64,000 nt of DNA, taken from contig CAQDYY010000006.1 in NCBI GenBank assembly GCA_948777935.1, positions 62,001 through 126,000 of the forward strand, in the 5' to 3' direction. The DNA is from an uncultured Clostridia bacterium (lineage in GTDB: Bacteria > Bacillota > Clostridia > TANB77 > CAG-508). Of this stretch, positions 49,525-59,215 are shown one piece after another (position 1 is the stretch's first letter; each line of letters opens with the position of its first letter). Below the pieces are notes generated by a model. The model did no database searches and was not told the DNA's origin. It saw only the letters and a list, made by a program, of their open reading frames with translations. The position numbers were made by a program, and so were the translations under genes.

Positions 49525-51279
49525 ATGTTTACAAATATACAAAAATCCAGAAAAATAAAACAAAAGATAACAATAATTATAATATTACTAATATGTTTTT
49601 GTAGTATTTTTAGTGTATTTCAAACATCACAAGCATACTCTATTAATTATACTCAAACAGTAAAAAGTGGAATAGATGCATTTCCAGAAAGTTATAAAAC
49701 ATATTTAAGAGCAATACAAGAACAACATCCTAAATGGACTTTTGATGCATATTATACAGGTATTAGTTGGAATGATTTAGTAACATATGAAACAGATCAT
49801 GGTCATAACAGAGTTATAAATACAGCAGATCCTTTATGGAAATGTAGTTGTGGAAATGTAGCAAGTGGGTATGCATGTGCATCAGCAGGAATTATTAAAT
49901 ATTACATGGATCCAAGAAATTTCTTAGATAGTGATAAAAAAATGTTCCAATTCTTAGAAAGTTCATATAATAATAACTATAAAGTAGAGGTAGTACAAAG
50001 TATTATTAAAAATTCATTTATGAAAGGAAATGTTACATTTAAAAAAGATGGAAAAGATGTAACAATGTCATATGCGCAGATTATTATGGATGCAGCAAGT
50101 AAAAGCCAAATGAGTCCATATGCAATTGCGATTAAAATATTACAAGAAGTAGGAACTAATGGAAGCAATTCTGTAACAGGAACATATACTTTTACATATA
50201 CAGATGGAAAACAATATTCAGGATATTACAATTTCTTTAATTATGGAGCATATGACACAGGTAGTGCTGTTACAAATGGCTTATGTTATGCAAAAGATAG
50301 GGGATGGGACACACCATATAAAGCAATAATTGAAGGAGCAGAAAAATATGGTGCAGATTATAACGCAAAAGGACAAAATACAATTTATTTTACTAAATGG
50401 GATGTAGTAGGAACTAAAATTTTAAAACCAGGACAAACACAAACAGTAATAGCAAGTAGTACATCTTCAAATCAATTATTTAGGCACCAATATATGACCA
50501 ATATTCAAGATCCAAACAGTCAATCTAGCAGATTATACAATACATATTCAGATAATGATATTTTAGAAGAGGCACTAAACTTTGTAATACCAGTATATAA
50601 TGATATGCCAGACTCAAATAAATTACCAAGTTCATTAGATAATTTAGAAGGTGATTTATATTATACTACTGGAACAGACATTATGGTACGTAGTGAACCA
50701 AAAACAAGTGGAGCTAGAGTAGATTGTATTACAGCAAAAGATACAATAGTAACAGTACTTGAAAGACAAACAGCATATAACAATGGATTATATTGGGACA
50801 AAGTAAAATTAGCAAATGGAAAAACAGGATATATGGCAAGTAAATATTTAGCACCATGTGGAAATAGTAACACAAATAACAATACAAATTCAAATAAGGC
50901 AAAAATAGTAAATAATAAAGTGAAAGCCATATCAAATATTAATGTAAAATCCTTAGTAAATGAATTGAAAATAACAAATTATGAAGTAGTAAGAAATGGA
51001 ACTAAAAAGGCAGATACAGATCTAGTAGGAACAGGAGATATATTAAAAGATAAATCTAATAACAAAGAATATGTAATATCTGTATTAGGTGATATGAATG
51101 GTGATGGAAAGATGACGCCAGCAGATTCAACAGTAGCCCTAAGATCATATGTTGGTTTAAACCAAACAGGAGACGATGTAAAACTAGCAGGGGATGTAAA
51201 TGGAGATGGAAAAATTACACCAGCAGATTCAACTATAATTTTAAGAGCATATGTTGGGTTAACTCAAGTAAATATATAA
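49525..51279 (+). CDS. Secreted glucosaminidase with SH3 and dockerin domains
   Basis: 584 aa. A signal peptide (IIIILLICFCSIFSVFQTSQA) leads to an N-acetylglucosaminidase-type domain (residues 50-330, MSPYAIAIKILQEVGTNG; YYNFFNYGAYD). A bacterial SH3 domain follows (DIMVRSEPKTSGARVDCITA; GKTGYMASKYL). The end has two dockerin type I repeats, GDMNGDGKMTPADSTVALRS and GDVNGDGKITPADSTIILRA, calcium-binding modules that dock to cohesins. The ATG at 49525 follows TTGGAGG. Its likely role is peptidoglycan turnover, tethered through the dockerin. Confidence 0.88.
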   Translation: MFTNIQKSRKIKQKITIIIILLICFCSIFSVFQTSQAYSINYTQTVKSGIDAFPESYKTYLRAIQEQHPKWTFDAYYTGISWNDLVTYETDHGHNRVINTADPLWKCSCGNVASGYACASAGIIKYYMDPRNFLDSDKKMFQFLESSYNNNYKVEVVQSIIKNSFMKGNVTFKKDGKDVTMSYAQIIMDAASKSQMSPYAIAIKILQEVGTNGSNSVTGTYTFTYTDGKQYSGYYNFFNYGAYDTGSAVTNGLCYAKDRGWDTPYKAIIEGAEKYGADYNAKGQNTIYFTKWDVVGTKILKPGQTQTVIASSTSSNQLFRHQYMTNIQDPNSQSSRLYNTYSDNDILEEALNFVIPVYNDMPDSNKLPSSLDNLEGDLYYTTGTDIMVRSEPKTSGARVDCITAKDTIVTVLERQTAYNNGLYWDKVKLANGKTGYMASKYLAPCGNSNTNNNTNSNKAKIVNNKVKAISNINVKSLVNELKITNYEVVRNGTKKADTDLVGTGDILKDKSNNKEYVISVLGDMNGDGKMTPADSTVALRSYVGLNQTGDDVKLAGDVNGDGKITPADSTIILRAYVGLTQVNI

Positions 51280-51296
51280 GTTAGGAGCTGATAATA

Positions 51297-52670
51297 ATGA
51301 TAAAGAAACTTAAAATTACACTTTTATTAGGTATAATTTTTTGGATAGTTATATGTACACATTCATTTGCAAGAATTAAAACAAATGATCCTACAGTTAA
51401 TTCAGGAGGAACTGTGACAATAACAATACGTAGTGATGAACCAGTTGCATCAGGAGCTATAAAAATAACATCTAATGATGGATTAATATTTAAAAGTGCA
51501 TCAGGAGGAACTGTAAATGGTAATTTAGTTGCATTTTCGAAAACAAATAATGAAACAGCTAATATTGCTACATATACTTTTACAGCACCAGAAGTAAATG
51601 AAGATAAAAAATATAAAATAGTATTTTCTTCTCAAGATATGGCAGATGAAAATGGAAATGCAGTAGCATCATCTAGTGCAACAGCAACAGTAACTGTCAA
51701 AAAAGTAGCAAATAGTGGGGGAAACAATGGAGAAAGCACAGGTTCATCTACACCAGAAAAAGCAACAATGACAAAAGTAAAAGTAGGAGATAAAACATAT
51801 ACTAAAAGCGGATTTACAGTAAAAGTAGAAAACAACGTTACAAGTATTAAGGTAGTACCTACAATTAGTAATGGAGAATCATATACAATTAATGGAGGAA
51901 CAGATAATACAGTAAAATTAGAAGAAGGTACAAACACTGTTAATATTAAGTTAGCATCAGGAAATACATATAAAATATATATTAGAAGAGCAGCTAAAGT
52001 AGATGATACTCCTAATATTATAGATGAAGAACCAAAACCTAAAGAAGAGGAAAATATATTTTTAAAGAGTTTAATGGTAAAAGGAGTGACACTAGAAGAA
52101 GAAAAAATAGAACTACCTTTAGCACCAGAATTTATTGCAGAAATATATGAATATGAAATAATTTTAGATGAAACAATGTCTAATATTACAAAACTAGATA
52201 TTGAAGCTGTTGCTAATAAAGATGATTGTACAATAGAAATACAGGGAAATGAAGAAATACAAGATGGAGAAAATATAGTTACAATTACAGTAAAATCAAA
52301 AGATGGAAAAATTACAAAAACTTATAAAATTTTTGTTACAAAATGTGCTGAGACGGAACCAGTTATAGCTAATACAGATGAAGAACCTAAACAAGAAGAA
52401 AATAGTTTTTTTACTAAAAGTACATTAAAAATTATAATAGTTGCATTTACTAGTGGGGTAGCAATTTTAGGTATTATATTTGCAATAATTGAATATAAAT
52501 ATGGCAAAAATGAAGAACAAATAAGCTTTGAAGAAGATGATGAAATAGGAGAAGCCTCTTTTCCAGGAATTACTCTTGAAAAAGAAAATGAACTAGAAGA
52601 AATGTATACACCAGAATATGAAGAAGAAAAAACAAAAAGAAAAGCAAAATCAAAAGGAAAACATTTTTAG
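51297..52670 (+). CDS. Membrane-anchored protein with cohesin-like and cadherin-like domains
   Basis: 457 aa: a signal peptide, then a beta-sandwich (residues 28-140, VNSGGTVTITIRSDEPVASG; ANIATYTFTAPE) that looks like a divergent cohesin. Two cadherin-like beta-sandwich domains follow (to about 350; GENIVTITVKSKDGKITKTY), then a membrane helix (IIIVAFTSGVAILGIIFAII) and an acidic then basic cytoplasmic tail. The gene is 17 bases after the dockerin protein, so it may be its cell-surface receptor. The cohesin call is by pattern only. Confidence 0.65.
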   Translation: MIKKLKITLLLGIIFWIVICTHSFARIKTNDPTVNSGGTVTITIRSDEPVASGAIKITSNDGLIFKSASGGTVNGNLVAFSKTNNETANIATYTFTAPEVNEDKKYKIVFSSQDMADENGNAVASSSATATVTVKKVANSGGNNGESTGSSTPEKATMTKVKVGDKTYTKSGFTVKVENNVTSIKVVPTISNGESYTINGGTDNTVKLEEGTNTVNIKLASGNTYKIYIRRAAKVDDTPNIIDEEPKPKEEENIFLKSLMVKGVTLEEEKIELPLAPEFIAEIYEYEIILDETMSNITKLDIEAVANKDDCTIEIQGNEEIQDGENIVTITVKSKDGKITKTYKIFVTKCAETEPVIANTDEEPKQEENSFFTKSTLKIIIVAFTSGVAILGIIFAIIEYKYGKNEEQISFEEDDEIGEASFPGITLEKENELEEMYTPEYEEEKTKRKAKSKGKHF

Positions 52671-52712
52671 AAATAGAAGAAACCTCAATTAATATGGAGG
52701 TTTCTTCTATTT
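52671..52712. terminator. Bidirectional terminator between the 51297 gene and mutS2
   Basis: AAATAGAAGAAACCTC and GAGGTTTCTTCTATTT arms with a ten-base loop. It serves the plus-strand gene and covers the end of mutS2. Confidence 0.85.
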
Positions 52713-55072
52713 TAACTCTACAACAGTTACACCCATTTCACCTTCACCAAAAGTTCCTAAGCGAAAACTTTTTACATGTGAGTTTGTCTTTAAAAAATTA
52801 TGAATTCCCCTCATAAGTGCACCAGTTCCTTTTCCATGAACAATACGTACATTGCTTAGTTTTGCAAGTACACAGTCATCTAAATATTTATCAACTACAA
52901 AAACTGCTTCATCTACATTATAACCAATTACATTAATTTCAGTTGTTGCAGATTTTGTTTTATTTGTTTTATAATTAGAAGAACCGTTAAAAGCCTTTTC
53001 ATTAAAAGAAACGATATTGGTTATACTAGAAATAGGCAACATTAGTTTTGCACTACCAAGCTGTATTTGCACTTTATCCGACTTATTTGGAATATTTAAA
53101 ACAATACCTTGTTGGTTTAAATGACCAATATAAACAGTTGTGCCAACTTTTAAATCTTCTTTTTTTATAGAAGAAGCAAAATCTTTACTATTTATAATAT
53201 TACTAGAAGTTTTCTTTAAACTTTCATTTAATTTATTGCGGATTTGATTTAAATCCTTTATAGAAGAAGAGCTTGCATTTTCATATATTTCATTCATTTT
53301 AGAAATATAATGGCTTGCTTCTTCTTTTGCATCAAGTAAAATTTTTCTTGCTTCTTGCTTTGCCTTATCAATATAGGAAAGTCGCGTTTCATTAAGAGAT
53401 TTTTCTTTTTCTTCTAAAGATTTACGAAGTAATGTAATTTGGCTTGAACTTTTTTGAATTTGTTCTTTTTCATTTTCAATCCACAATTTATCATCATATA
53501 TATTTTTCAATAATTCTTCAATATGAATTTGATCAGCATCTAAGAAAGATTGTGCTCTTTTTATAATATTATCATCTAAACCTAATTTTTTACTAATAGC
53601 AAATGCATTACTTCTTCCGAGGAATACCAATTAGTAGCTTATAAGTAGGCTTTAAAGTTTCTAAATCAAATCCTACACTTGCATTTTCAAATCCATTAGA
53701 TACAAGAGCATAGTTCTTTAACTCTGAATAATGGGAAGTAGAAACAGTAAGACAGCCTTTATTTTTTAAAGTTTCTAGAACACTAATAGCTAAGCTACTT
53801 CCTTCAACAGGATCAGTTCCAGAACCTAATTCGTCTAAAAGAACAAGACTTTTATCAGTGCAATTACTTAAAATTTGAACAATATTACTCATATGAGAAG
53901 AAAAAGTACTTAAAGATTCCATAATACTTTGTTCATCACCAATATCCGCATAAATGCTATCAAAAATACAAATACTACTTTCATCTTTTGCAGGAATAAA
54001 TAAACCACTACATGCCATTAAACAAAGTAAACCTACAGTTTTTAATGTAACAGTTTTTCCGCCAGTATTTGGACCTGTAATAATAAGAGATGAAAATGTT
54101 TTGCCAAGTTCGATATTAATAGGAACTACTCTATCGTTAGAGATAAGAGGATGACGAGCACCTATTAGTGAAATTTCTTTATTATCATTAATTTTAGGAT
54201 AAACTCCATCTAAACTTATAGCATATTTTGCTTTTGCAAAAATAAAATCTATAGTACCAATTGTTATATAATCTTCTCTTAATTCATTAACATATGGTGC
54301 AAATAAAGAAGAAATATGAGATAAAATTCGTTCTATTTCAAGCATTTCTTCAGACTGTAAAACATGTAATTCATTATTTAAGTCAAATATTACCATAGGC
54401 TCAATAAAAACAGTAGAACCGGCTTGCAGAAACATCATGAATAAATCCCTTTACCATACTTCTATATTCGTCTTTAATAGGGACCACATAACGATTATTT
54501 CTAATAGTAATAACACTTTCTTGAACATATTTAGAATATGTAGAAGAATGAATAAAACCATTTAGTTTGTCCTTAATAGTATCTTCTAATTTTTTCTTTT
54601 CTTTACGAATAGAAGATAATTTTGATGAAGCTGAATCTAAAATAGTATTTTCATCTAAAATAGAATTTTCTACTGCTTTTATAATAGAAGGATTAGTATA
54701 TAATTTTGAAAAATAAGAATCACTAGTAGGAAACTTATTTATATCTCGTTCATTATAAAAATAGTTTTTTAAATCAGCGCTAGTTTTTAAAATTTGTGTC
54801 AATTGCAGAATAGATGCAATATTTAGGGAACCGTCGCTTTGTAAAATTTTTAATATATAGTCAATATTACCTATATTTACAAAATAAGGCGCGTTTTCCG
54901 TAAGTAATAGAGTAGCTTCAAGTGTTTCTTGCAATAATTTTAAAACAGTATCTCTATTACAATTTGGTTTTAAATTATAACATAATGTTTTACCAAGATC
55001 AGTTACACAAAAAGTACTAAGCTTGTCTAAAATAGTAAGATATTCTAATTTTTCAATACATTTTAAATTCAT
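52707..55072 (-). CDS. mutS2: Endonuclease MutS2 (two CGG +1 frameshifts)
   Basis: Corrected length is 787 aa, matching B. subtilis MutS2 (785). Order: N-terminal core, clamp, ATPase (GPNTGGKTVTLKTVGLLCLM; LVLLDELGSGTDPVEGSSLA), coiled coil, and Smr nuclease domain (VRIVHGKGTGALMRGIHNFL). MutS2 acts on collided ribosomes and on recombination intermediates. The frame breaks at 54421 (AGC-CGG-TTC), where skipping the C gives VSASGSTVFIEP, and at 53619 (CCT-CGG-AAG), giving GIPGRSNAFAIS. Both are near-invariant family motifs with glycine exactly at the recoded position. Three separate fragments would result otherwise. Confidence 0.95.
53616..53619 (-). other. CGGA +1 frameshift site 8 (mutS2)
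   Basis: Minus strand CCT-CGG-AAG-AAG-TAA. Skipping the C (complement of 53619) restores LLIGIPGRSNAFAIS. Confidence 0.95.
54418..54421 (-). other. CGGT +1 frameshift site 9 (mutS2)
   Basis: Minus strand AGC-CGG-TTC. Skipping the C (complement of 54421) restores HDVSASGSTVFIEP. One of only two sites with GGT rather than GGA. Confidence 0.95.
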
Positions 55073-55241
55073 AAAATCTAATTTCCTTTCTAATGTTACT
55101 ATTATACTACAGAAATATTACAATTTAAATACATTTTGTAAAAGTTGGAAAAAAGTATTGTAATTAGAAAAAATATATAGTATAAATATTAATAGATTAA
55201 GAATAATAATAGTAAAATAATTAATAAGTGAGGGATTTCAA

Positions 55242-55559
55242 ATGAAAAAATTTAAAAAAGTATGTTTATTAATGGTAGTTGTATTTTTATTAAGTGTAAC
55301 AGTTGTTTATGCAACAGGTAGTACAATTAATATTGATACACAAGGAACAACAATAGGAGGGGATGGTAATACAACACAAAAAAATACTGTAAATACTATA
55401 CCAACAACTCCAAATACAAGCACTTATAAAAATTCAACAAACACAACAGATTTACCAAAGACAGGTGCTGATGATTATTTAATTATATCAGTAGTTGCAG
55501 TTTTAGGTATAGCAGGTGTTTATGCATTTAAAAAGATTAATGATTATAAAGATATCTAA
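55242..55559 (+). CDS. Small LPXTG cell-wall-anchored protein
   Basis: 105 aa: a signal peptide (VCLLMVVVFLLSVTVVYA), a 50-residue Thr/Asn-rich low-complexity region, then the sorting signal LPKTGADDY, a hydrophobic helix (LIISVVAVLGIAGVYAF) and a charged tail. It is a probable substrate of the convergent sortase next door or of the sortase at 37324. There is no enzymatic domain; a wall or spore-surface structural role is possible. Promoter-like TTGTAA/TATAAA boxes lie upstream. Confidence 0.8.
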   Translation: MKKFKKVCLLMVVVFLLSVTVVYATGSTINIDTQGTTIGGDGNTTQKNTVNTIPTTPNTSTYKNSTNTTDLPKTGADDYLIISVVAVLGIAGVYAFKKINDYKDI

Positions 55560-55588
55560 AAATAAATGGCAAATTGGAATGCGGATTT

Positions 55589-55640
55589 TATAGAACAAAC
55601 AGGTGGATAGGTTTATGCTTATTCACCTGTTTGTTCTATA
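55589..55640. terminator. Bidirectional terminator between the LPXTG gene and sortase
   Basis: TATAGAACAAACAGGTG and CACCTGTTTGTTCTATA arms form a 17-bp stem; the sortase stop codon lies inside it. Confidence 0.85.
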
Positions 55641-56310
55641 GCTTTTATGAGTCTTCGTCTATTTTTTACATTATTACAAGTTATTAAAGTAATTTCTCTT
55701 TTTCCATTTGTATTTTGGTTAGTACAAGATAAATCATCTGCAGCTATTTCTGTACTTAAGTAGACCTCATAATTTACTTTTGCTCCGATGTAAATCATAA
55801 ATTGAAATAATATCTCCAATCTGTAATTTTTTTAGCCTACTAAAGAATTGATAGTTGTTGTAATTATGTCCAGCAATACAAAGGTTTCCGTACCTCATTA
55901 GGATTAGGACCGTAAAATTTACAAGGAGCAATTTTTAATAAAGCATAGCTAAATTCATTTATAATAGGATAATTTATTCCAAGTGCCTTTATTTCAATTA
56001 AGCCAACTACAGAAAATGCAAGAGAGTTAGCCTGATAGGAATTGCTATTTTGTACAAGAGATGTAGAATAATCTGGAGTATAGTTTTCATACAAACTTGT
56101 TATACTAAAATTGTTTATAATTCCTTCTGACAGGTTTTCATTTACTTTTTTATCATATTGTAAATAAAAGTAATAACCAGAAACTAAAATAGATAAAACT
56201 AAGCAAAAAATAAATTGAAATTTAAAGAAATTAGGATGTATTTTTTTTCTTGTTTTTTTATTTGTAGAAGTATTTCTATTATTTTCACTAGAAGATAGAA
56301 TTTGATTCAT
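55619..56310 (-). CDS. Sortase (two CGG +1 frameshifts)
   Basis: Corrected length is 229 aa: a basic N-terminus, one membrane helix (FQFIFCLVLSILVSGYYFYL), then a sortase barrel. The zero frame meets GTA-CGG-AAA at 55890 and CAT-CGG-AGC at 55787. Dropping each C gives PNEVGNLCIAGHNYNNYQFF and IYDLHGAKVNYEVYL, then the cysteine motif EITLITCNN. The intact paralogue at 37324 reads NEVGNTTIAGHNYRNGAFF and DNSGNEVKYTIY at the same places. The gene converges on the LPXTG protein gene, its probable substrate. Uncorrected, the catalytic His and Cys are both lost. Confidence 0.9.
55784..55787 (-). other. CGGA +1 frameshift site 10 (sortase)
   Basis: Minus strand CAT-CGG-AGC. Skipping the C (complement of 55787) restores DLHGAKVNYEVYL up to the LITC motif. 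Confidence 0.9.
55887..55890 (-). other. CGGA +1 frameshift site 11 (sortase)
   Basis: Minus strand GTA-CGG-AAA. Skipping the C (complement of 55890) restores NEVGNLCIAGHNY, identical in pattern to the intact paralogue. Confidence 0.94.
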
Positions 56311-56450
56311 TTACTTTCCTCCATAAGATATTTACTAATATTTTTTCATAAAATATAAAAAATATTTATGATAATACAAAAAAAGTCTATTATATTGCTA
56401 AAACAAGTTAAATATGCTAAAATTAATACATTACAAAGGAGGATTTTAAA

Positions 56451-56924
56451 ATGAGAAGTATGGCAAGTTATTTATTATTAATATTTATGGTAATGTTTTG
56501 GGTATTTAGGTTAATAGTATCATTTACCTCAAGTATAGGACAAGATATAGGTTTTGCACCAATGAACATAAATGTAGAAATAGTTTTATTATTTATTACA
56601 TTAGTTTCAATTGCATTAGTAGGAAAAAGAAAGTTAATAGGAGCTATTCTTTATTTAGTATCATATGGCTTTTATTTTGGAGTAGATTTATATAATATTG
56701 TTATTGGTATATTAGCAGGTTCGAATACAATTGCTAGCTATTCTAACGCTATTGTATCTTTTATTGGTGTTGTATTACCAGTTTCAGTATTTTTCAATAT
56801 GTTAATAGATAAAAATAGGACAAACCATCCAGTAGATAAGAAAACAGATTGGTTTTATAAAAACGAAGAATTTGATAGAAAATTAGATGAAAGAGCAGAT
56901 CAAAATCAATATCGTAATTACTAA
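56451..56924 (+). CDS. Hypothetical membrane protein
   Basis: 157 aa with four membrane helices (first LLLIFMVMFWVFRLIVSF; last ISFIGVVLPVSVFFNMLI) and a charged C-terminal tail of about 35 residues. No family is recognised. A strong AAAGGAGG site precedes the ATG. The Sua5-type gene follows 18 bases later and may be co-transcribed. Confidence 0.6.
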   Translation: MRSMASYLLLIFMVMFWVFRLIVSFTSSIGQDIGFAPMNINVEIVLLFITLVSIALVGKRKLIGAILYLVSYGFYFGVDLYNIVIGILAGSNTIASYSNAIVSFIGVVLPVSVFFNMLIDKNRTNHPVDKKTDWFYKNEEFDRKLDERADQNQYRNY

Positions 56925-56942
56925 TATTTTAGGAGAAGTAGA

Positions 56943-57578
56943 ATGACAAAATATTTAAAAGAAGAAATAAATGTTAACATTATTCTAAAAATAGCAGATG
57001 ATTTAAAAAAAGGTAAAATTGTGGTTTTTCCAACAGATACAGTTTATGGGATTGGAACTAATTCATATAATGAAGAAGCTTGTAAGAGAATTTATGAAAT
57101 AAAAGGAAGACCAGAATTTAAACCTTTAACTGTTTTAATTTCAAATATTCATATGTTAAAAGAAATGGTAGATGAAATAAATCCTGTAGAACAAAAGTTA
57201 ATAGATACTTTTTGGCCAGGTCCATTAACTATAAAATTTAAGAAGAAAAATGGAGTTTTCCCTAATATTGTATCTGCAGGAGATAATTATGTAAGAGTTC
57301 GACTTGTAAATAAAGGTATTGCTTCTAAACTTATTGATGTATCAGGAGTTCCACTTGTTGCTCCTAGTGCAAATCTTTCAGGAAGTGTAACAGGAACAAA
57401 AATAGAAAACATTATTAATGAATTAGGTGAAAAAGTAGATTATATACTAGATTATGGAGATATAGAAAATGACGAAGTATCTACAATTGTACAAGTAGAA
57501 GGAGAAGAAGTTATTATTATAAGAGAAGGAAAAATAAAAAAAGAAGAATTAGAAAAAGTAGTAAAGGTAAAGGAGTAA
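56943..57578 (+). CDS. Threonylcarbamoyl-AMP synthase, YrdC/Sua5 family
   Basis: 211 aa, a single YrdC domain: KIVVFPTDTVYGIGTNSYNE (nucleotide/threonine site), KGRPEFKPLTVLI, FWPGPLTIKF and PLVAPSANLSGS. It makes the TC-AMP precursor of t6A37 in ANN-decoding tRNAs. It lacks the extra C-terminal Sua5 domain and so is closer to the TsaC type. It is preceded by TAGGAG. Confidence 0.9.
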   Translation: MTKYLKEEINVNIILKIADDLKKGKIVVFPTDTVYGIGTNSYNEEACKRIYEIKGRPEFKPLTVLISNIHMLKEMVDEINPVEQKLIDTFWPGPLTIKFKKKNGVFPNIVSAGDNYVRVRLVNKGIASKLIDVSGVPLVAPSANLSGSVTGTKIENIINELGEKVDYILDYGDIENDEVSTIVQVEGEEVIIIREGKIKKEELEKVVKVKE

Positions 57579-57679
57579 GAAAGTTTTAAAACAACGATAT
57601 AAATCATGTAGCAAAAATTTTGAAGTGTCTGAAATCAAGAAAAATAAGTTTTTACATATTTCAATAAAAAGCGAGGTGA

Positions 57680-58522
57680 ATGATGATGAAAAATAAAATT
57701 ATTGAAGTTCAAGATATAAGCATAAATGTAACAAATATGAATTCAAGAGATTATATCTGTATTTCTGATATTGCAAAAGCCAAAAGTGATAAATCACGAG
57801 CTGCTGATATTATAAGAAATTGGTTGCGTAATAGGAGTACATTAGATTTTTTAACTGCTTGGGAACAATTATATAATCCGAATTTTAAAGTGTTCGAATC
57901 TGAACACTTTAGAAAACAAGTAGGGTTATTAACATTTACACCAAGTGTTACAGAATGGTGTGAGAAAACAAATGCAATTGGTATGTACTCTAAATTAGGC
58001 AAATATGGTGGAACTTATGCGCATAAAGATATTGCATTTGAATTTGCATCTGCAATAAGTCCAGTATTTAAATTATATTTAATAAACGAATTTGAACGAT
58101 TAAAAGAGCTAGAAAATCAAAATACAGAATGGGATGTTAAGAGAATATTAACTAAGAATAATTATTTAATACATACTGATGCAATAAAAAATTATATACT
58201 TCCACATAATGATTATTATAAAGATCGAGAATGGCTAAAGTATGCAGAAGAGGCAGATATTTTAAATGTTGCTATTTTTAATACAACTGCTAAAAAATGG
58301 AGAGAACTTAATCCAGATTTAGCAAAAATGTCTAACGTTAGAGATTATGCATCAATAAATGAACTAACAGTATTATCTAATTTAGAATCACATAATGCAG
58401 AGTTGATTAAAGAAGGAAAAAGTAAAGAAGAAAGATTTGAGATATTAAGTGGAATTGCTAAATATCAGTTAGATATACTAAGAAATGCTGAAAAGATAAA
58501 ACTGTTAGAAGATAGTAAATGA
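57680..58522 (+). CDS. KilA-N domain protein
   Basis: 280 aa. The KilA-N DNA-binding pattern is clear: YICISDIAKAKSDKSRAADI, NWLRNRSTLDFLTAWEQLYN, and GKYGGTYAHKDIAFEFASAI with SPVFKLYLINEFERLKE. The C-terminal 130 residues are helical. KilA-N proteins are typical of phages and chromosomal islands, so this gene is probably acquired cargo between the Sua5-type gene and rbgA. A GAGGTG site precedes the start. Codon use is host-like. Confidence 0.85.
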   Translation: MMMKNKIIEVQDISINVTNMNSRDYICISDIAKAKSDKSRAADIIRNWLRNRSTLDFLTAWEQLYNPNFKVFESEHFRKQVGLLTFTPSVTEWCEKTNAIGMYSKLGKYGGTYAHKDIAFEFASAISPVFKLYLINEFERLKELENQNTEWDVKRILTKNNYLIHTDAIKNYILPHNDYYKDREWLKYAEEADILNVAIFNTTAKKWRELNPDLAKMSNVRDYASINELTVLSNLESHNAELIKEGKSKEERFEILSGIAKYQLDILRNAEKIKLLEDSK

Positions 58523-58549
58523 TGATATTTTTGATATAGGAGAATAAGA

Positions 58550-59188
58550 ATGAATTTAGATAAAAATTATGATGCCATAATATTTGATTTGGATGGAACT
58601 CTATGGGACACGATTGATAGTTGTATGAAATCATTGGAACACATAGAGAGTAAGTATCCAGATATTACTAAAAAAATAACAAGAGAACAAGTTAAATGTT
58701 CAATGGGTAAACCATTTGATGAAATTGTGGAACTATATTATGGTTATTTGCCTAAAGATAAGGCTATTAATTATGCTAGAGAAGCATTTAATAAAAATAT
58801 AGAAAACTTACTTGAATATGGTGGGATTTTATATACTAATACTAAAGATACAATATTAGAATTAAGTAAAAAATATAAATTATATATAGTTAGCAATTGT
58901 GTTGAAGGATACATTGAGTCTTTTTTTAATACAAGTAGGCTACAAGATTGTTTTCAAGATTATGAGAGTAATGGAAAGACTAGATTAAACAAAGGAGAAA
59001 ATATTAGACTTATTATTGAAAGAAATAAAATAGAACACGCTATATATATTGGAGATACAATAAGTGATAAAGAAGCAGCGGATTTTGCGAATATTCCATT
59101 TGTATATTCATCTTATGGATTTGGAATTGTTAACCAATATGATTATAAAATTGATAATATTAAGGATTTATTAAGTATTTTAAGATGA
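58550..59188 (+). CDS. HAD-family phosphatase
   Basis: 212 aa. Motif I is IIFDLDGTLWDT (nucleophile Asp), motif II YIVSNC, motif III the lysine near NKGEN, and motif IV YIGDTISDKEAA. The cap is helical, as in phosphoglycolate phosphatase and YjjG-like enzymes. The substrate is unknown. It follows the KilA-N gene by 27 bases and may be part of the same insertion. Confidence 0.88.
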   Translation: MNLDKNYDAIIFDLDGTLWDTIDSCMKSLEHIESKYPDITKKITREQVKCSMGKPFDEIVELYYGYLPKDKAINYAREAFNKNIENLLEYGGILYTNTKDTILELSKKYKLYIVSNCVEGYIESFFNTSRLQDCFQDYESNGKTRLNKGENIRLIIERNKIEHAIYIGDTISDKEAADFANIPFVYSSYGFGIVNQYDYKIDNIKDLLSILR

Positions 59189-59215
59189 CAAAGATAGTAA
59201 AAGGAAGTGATATAA

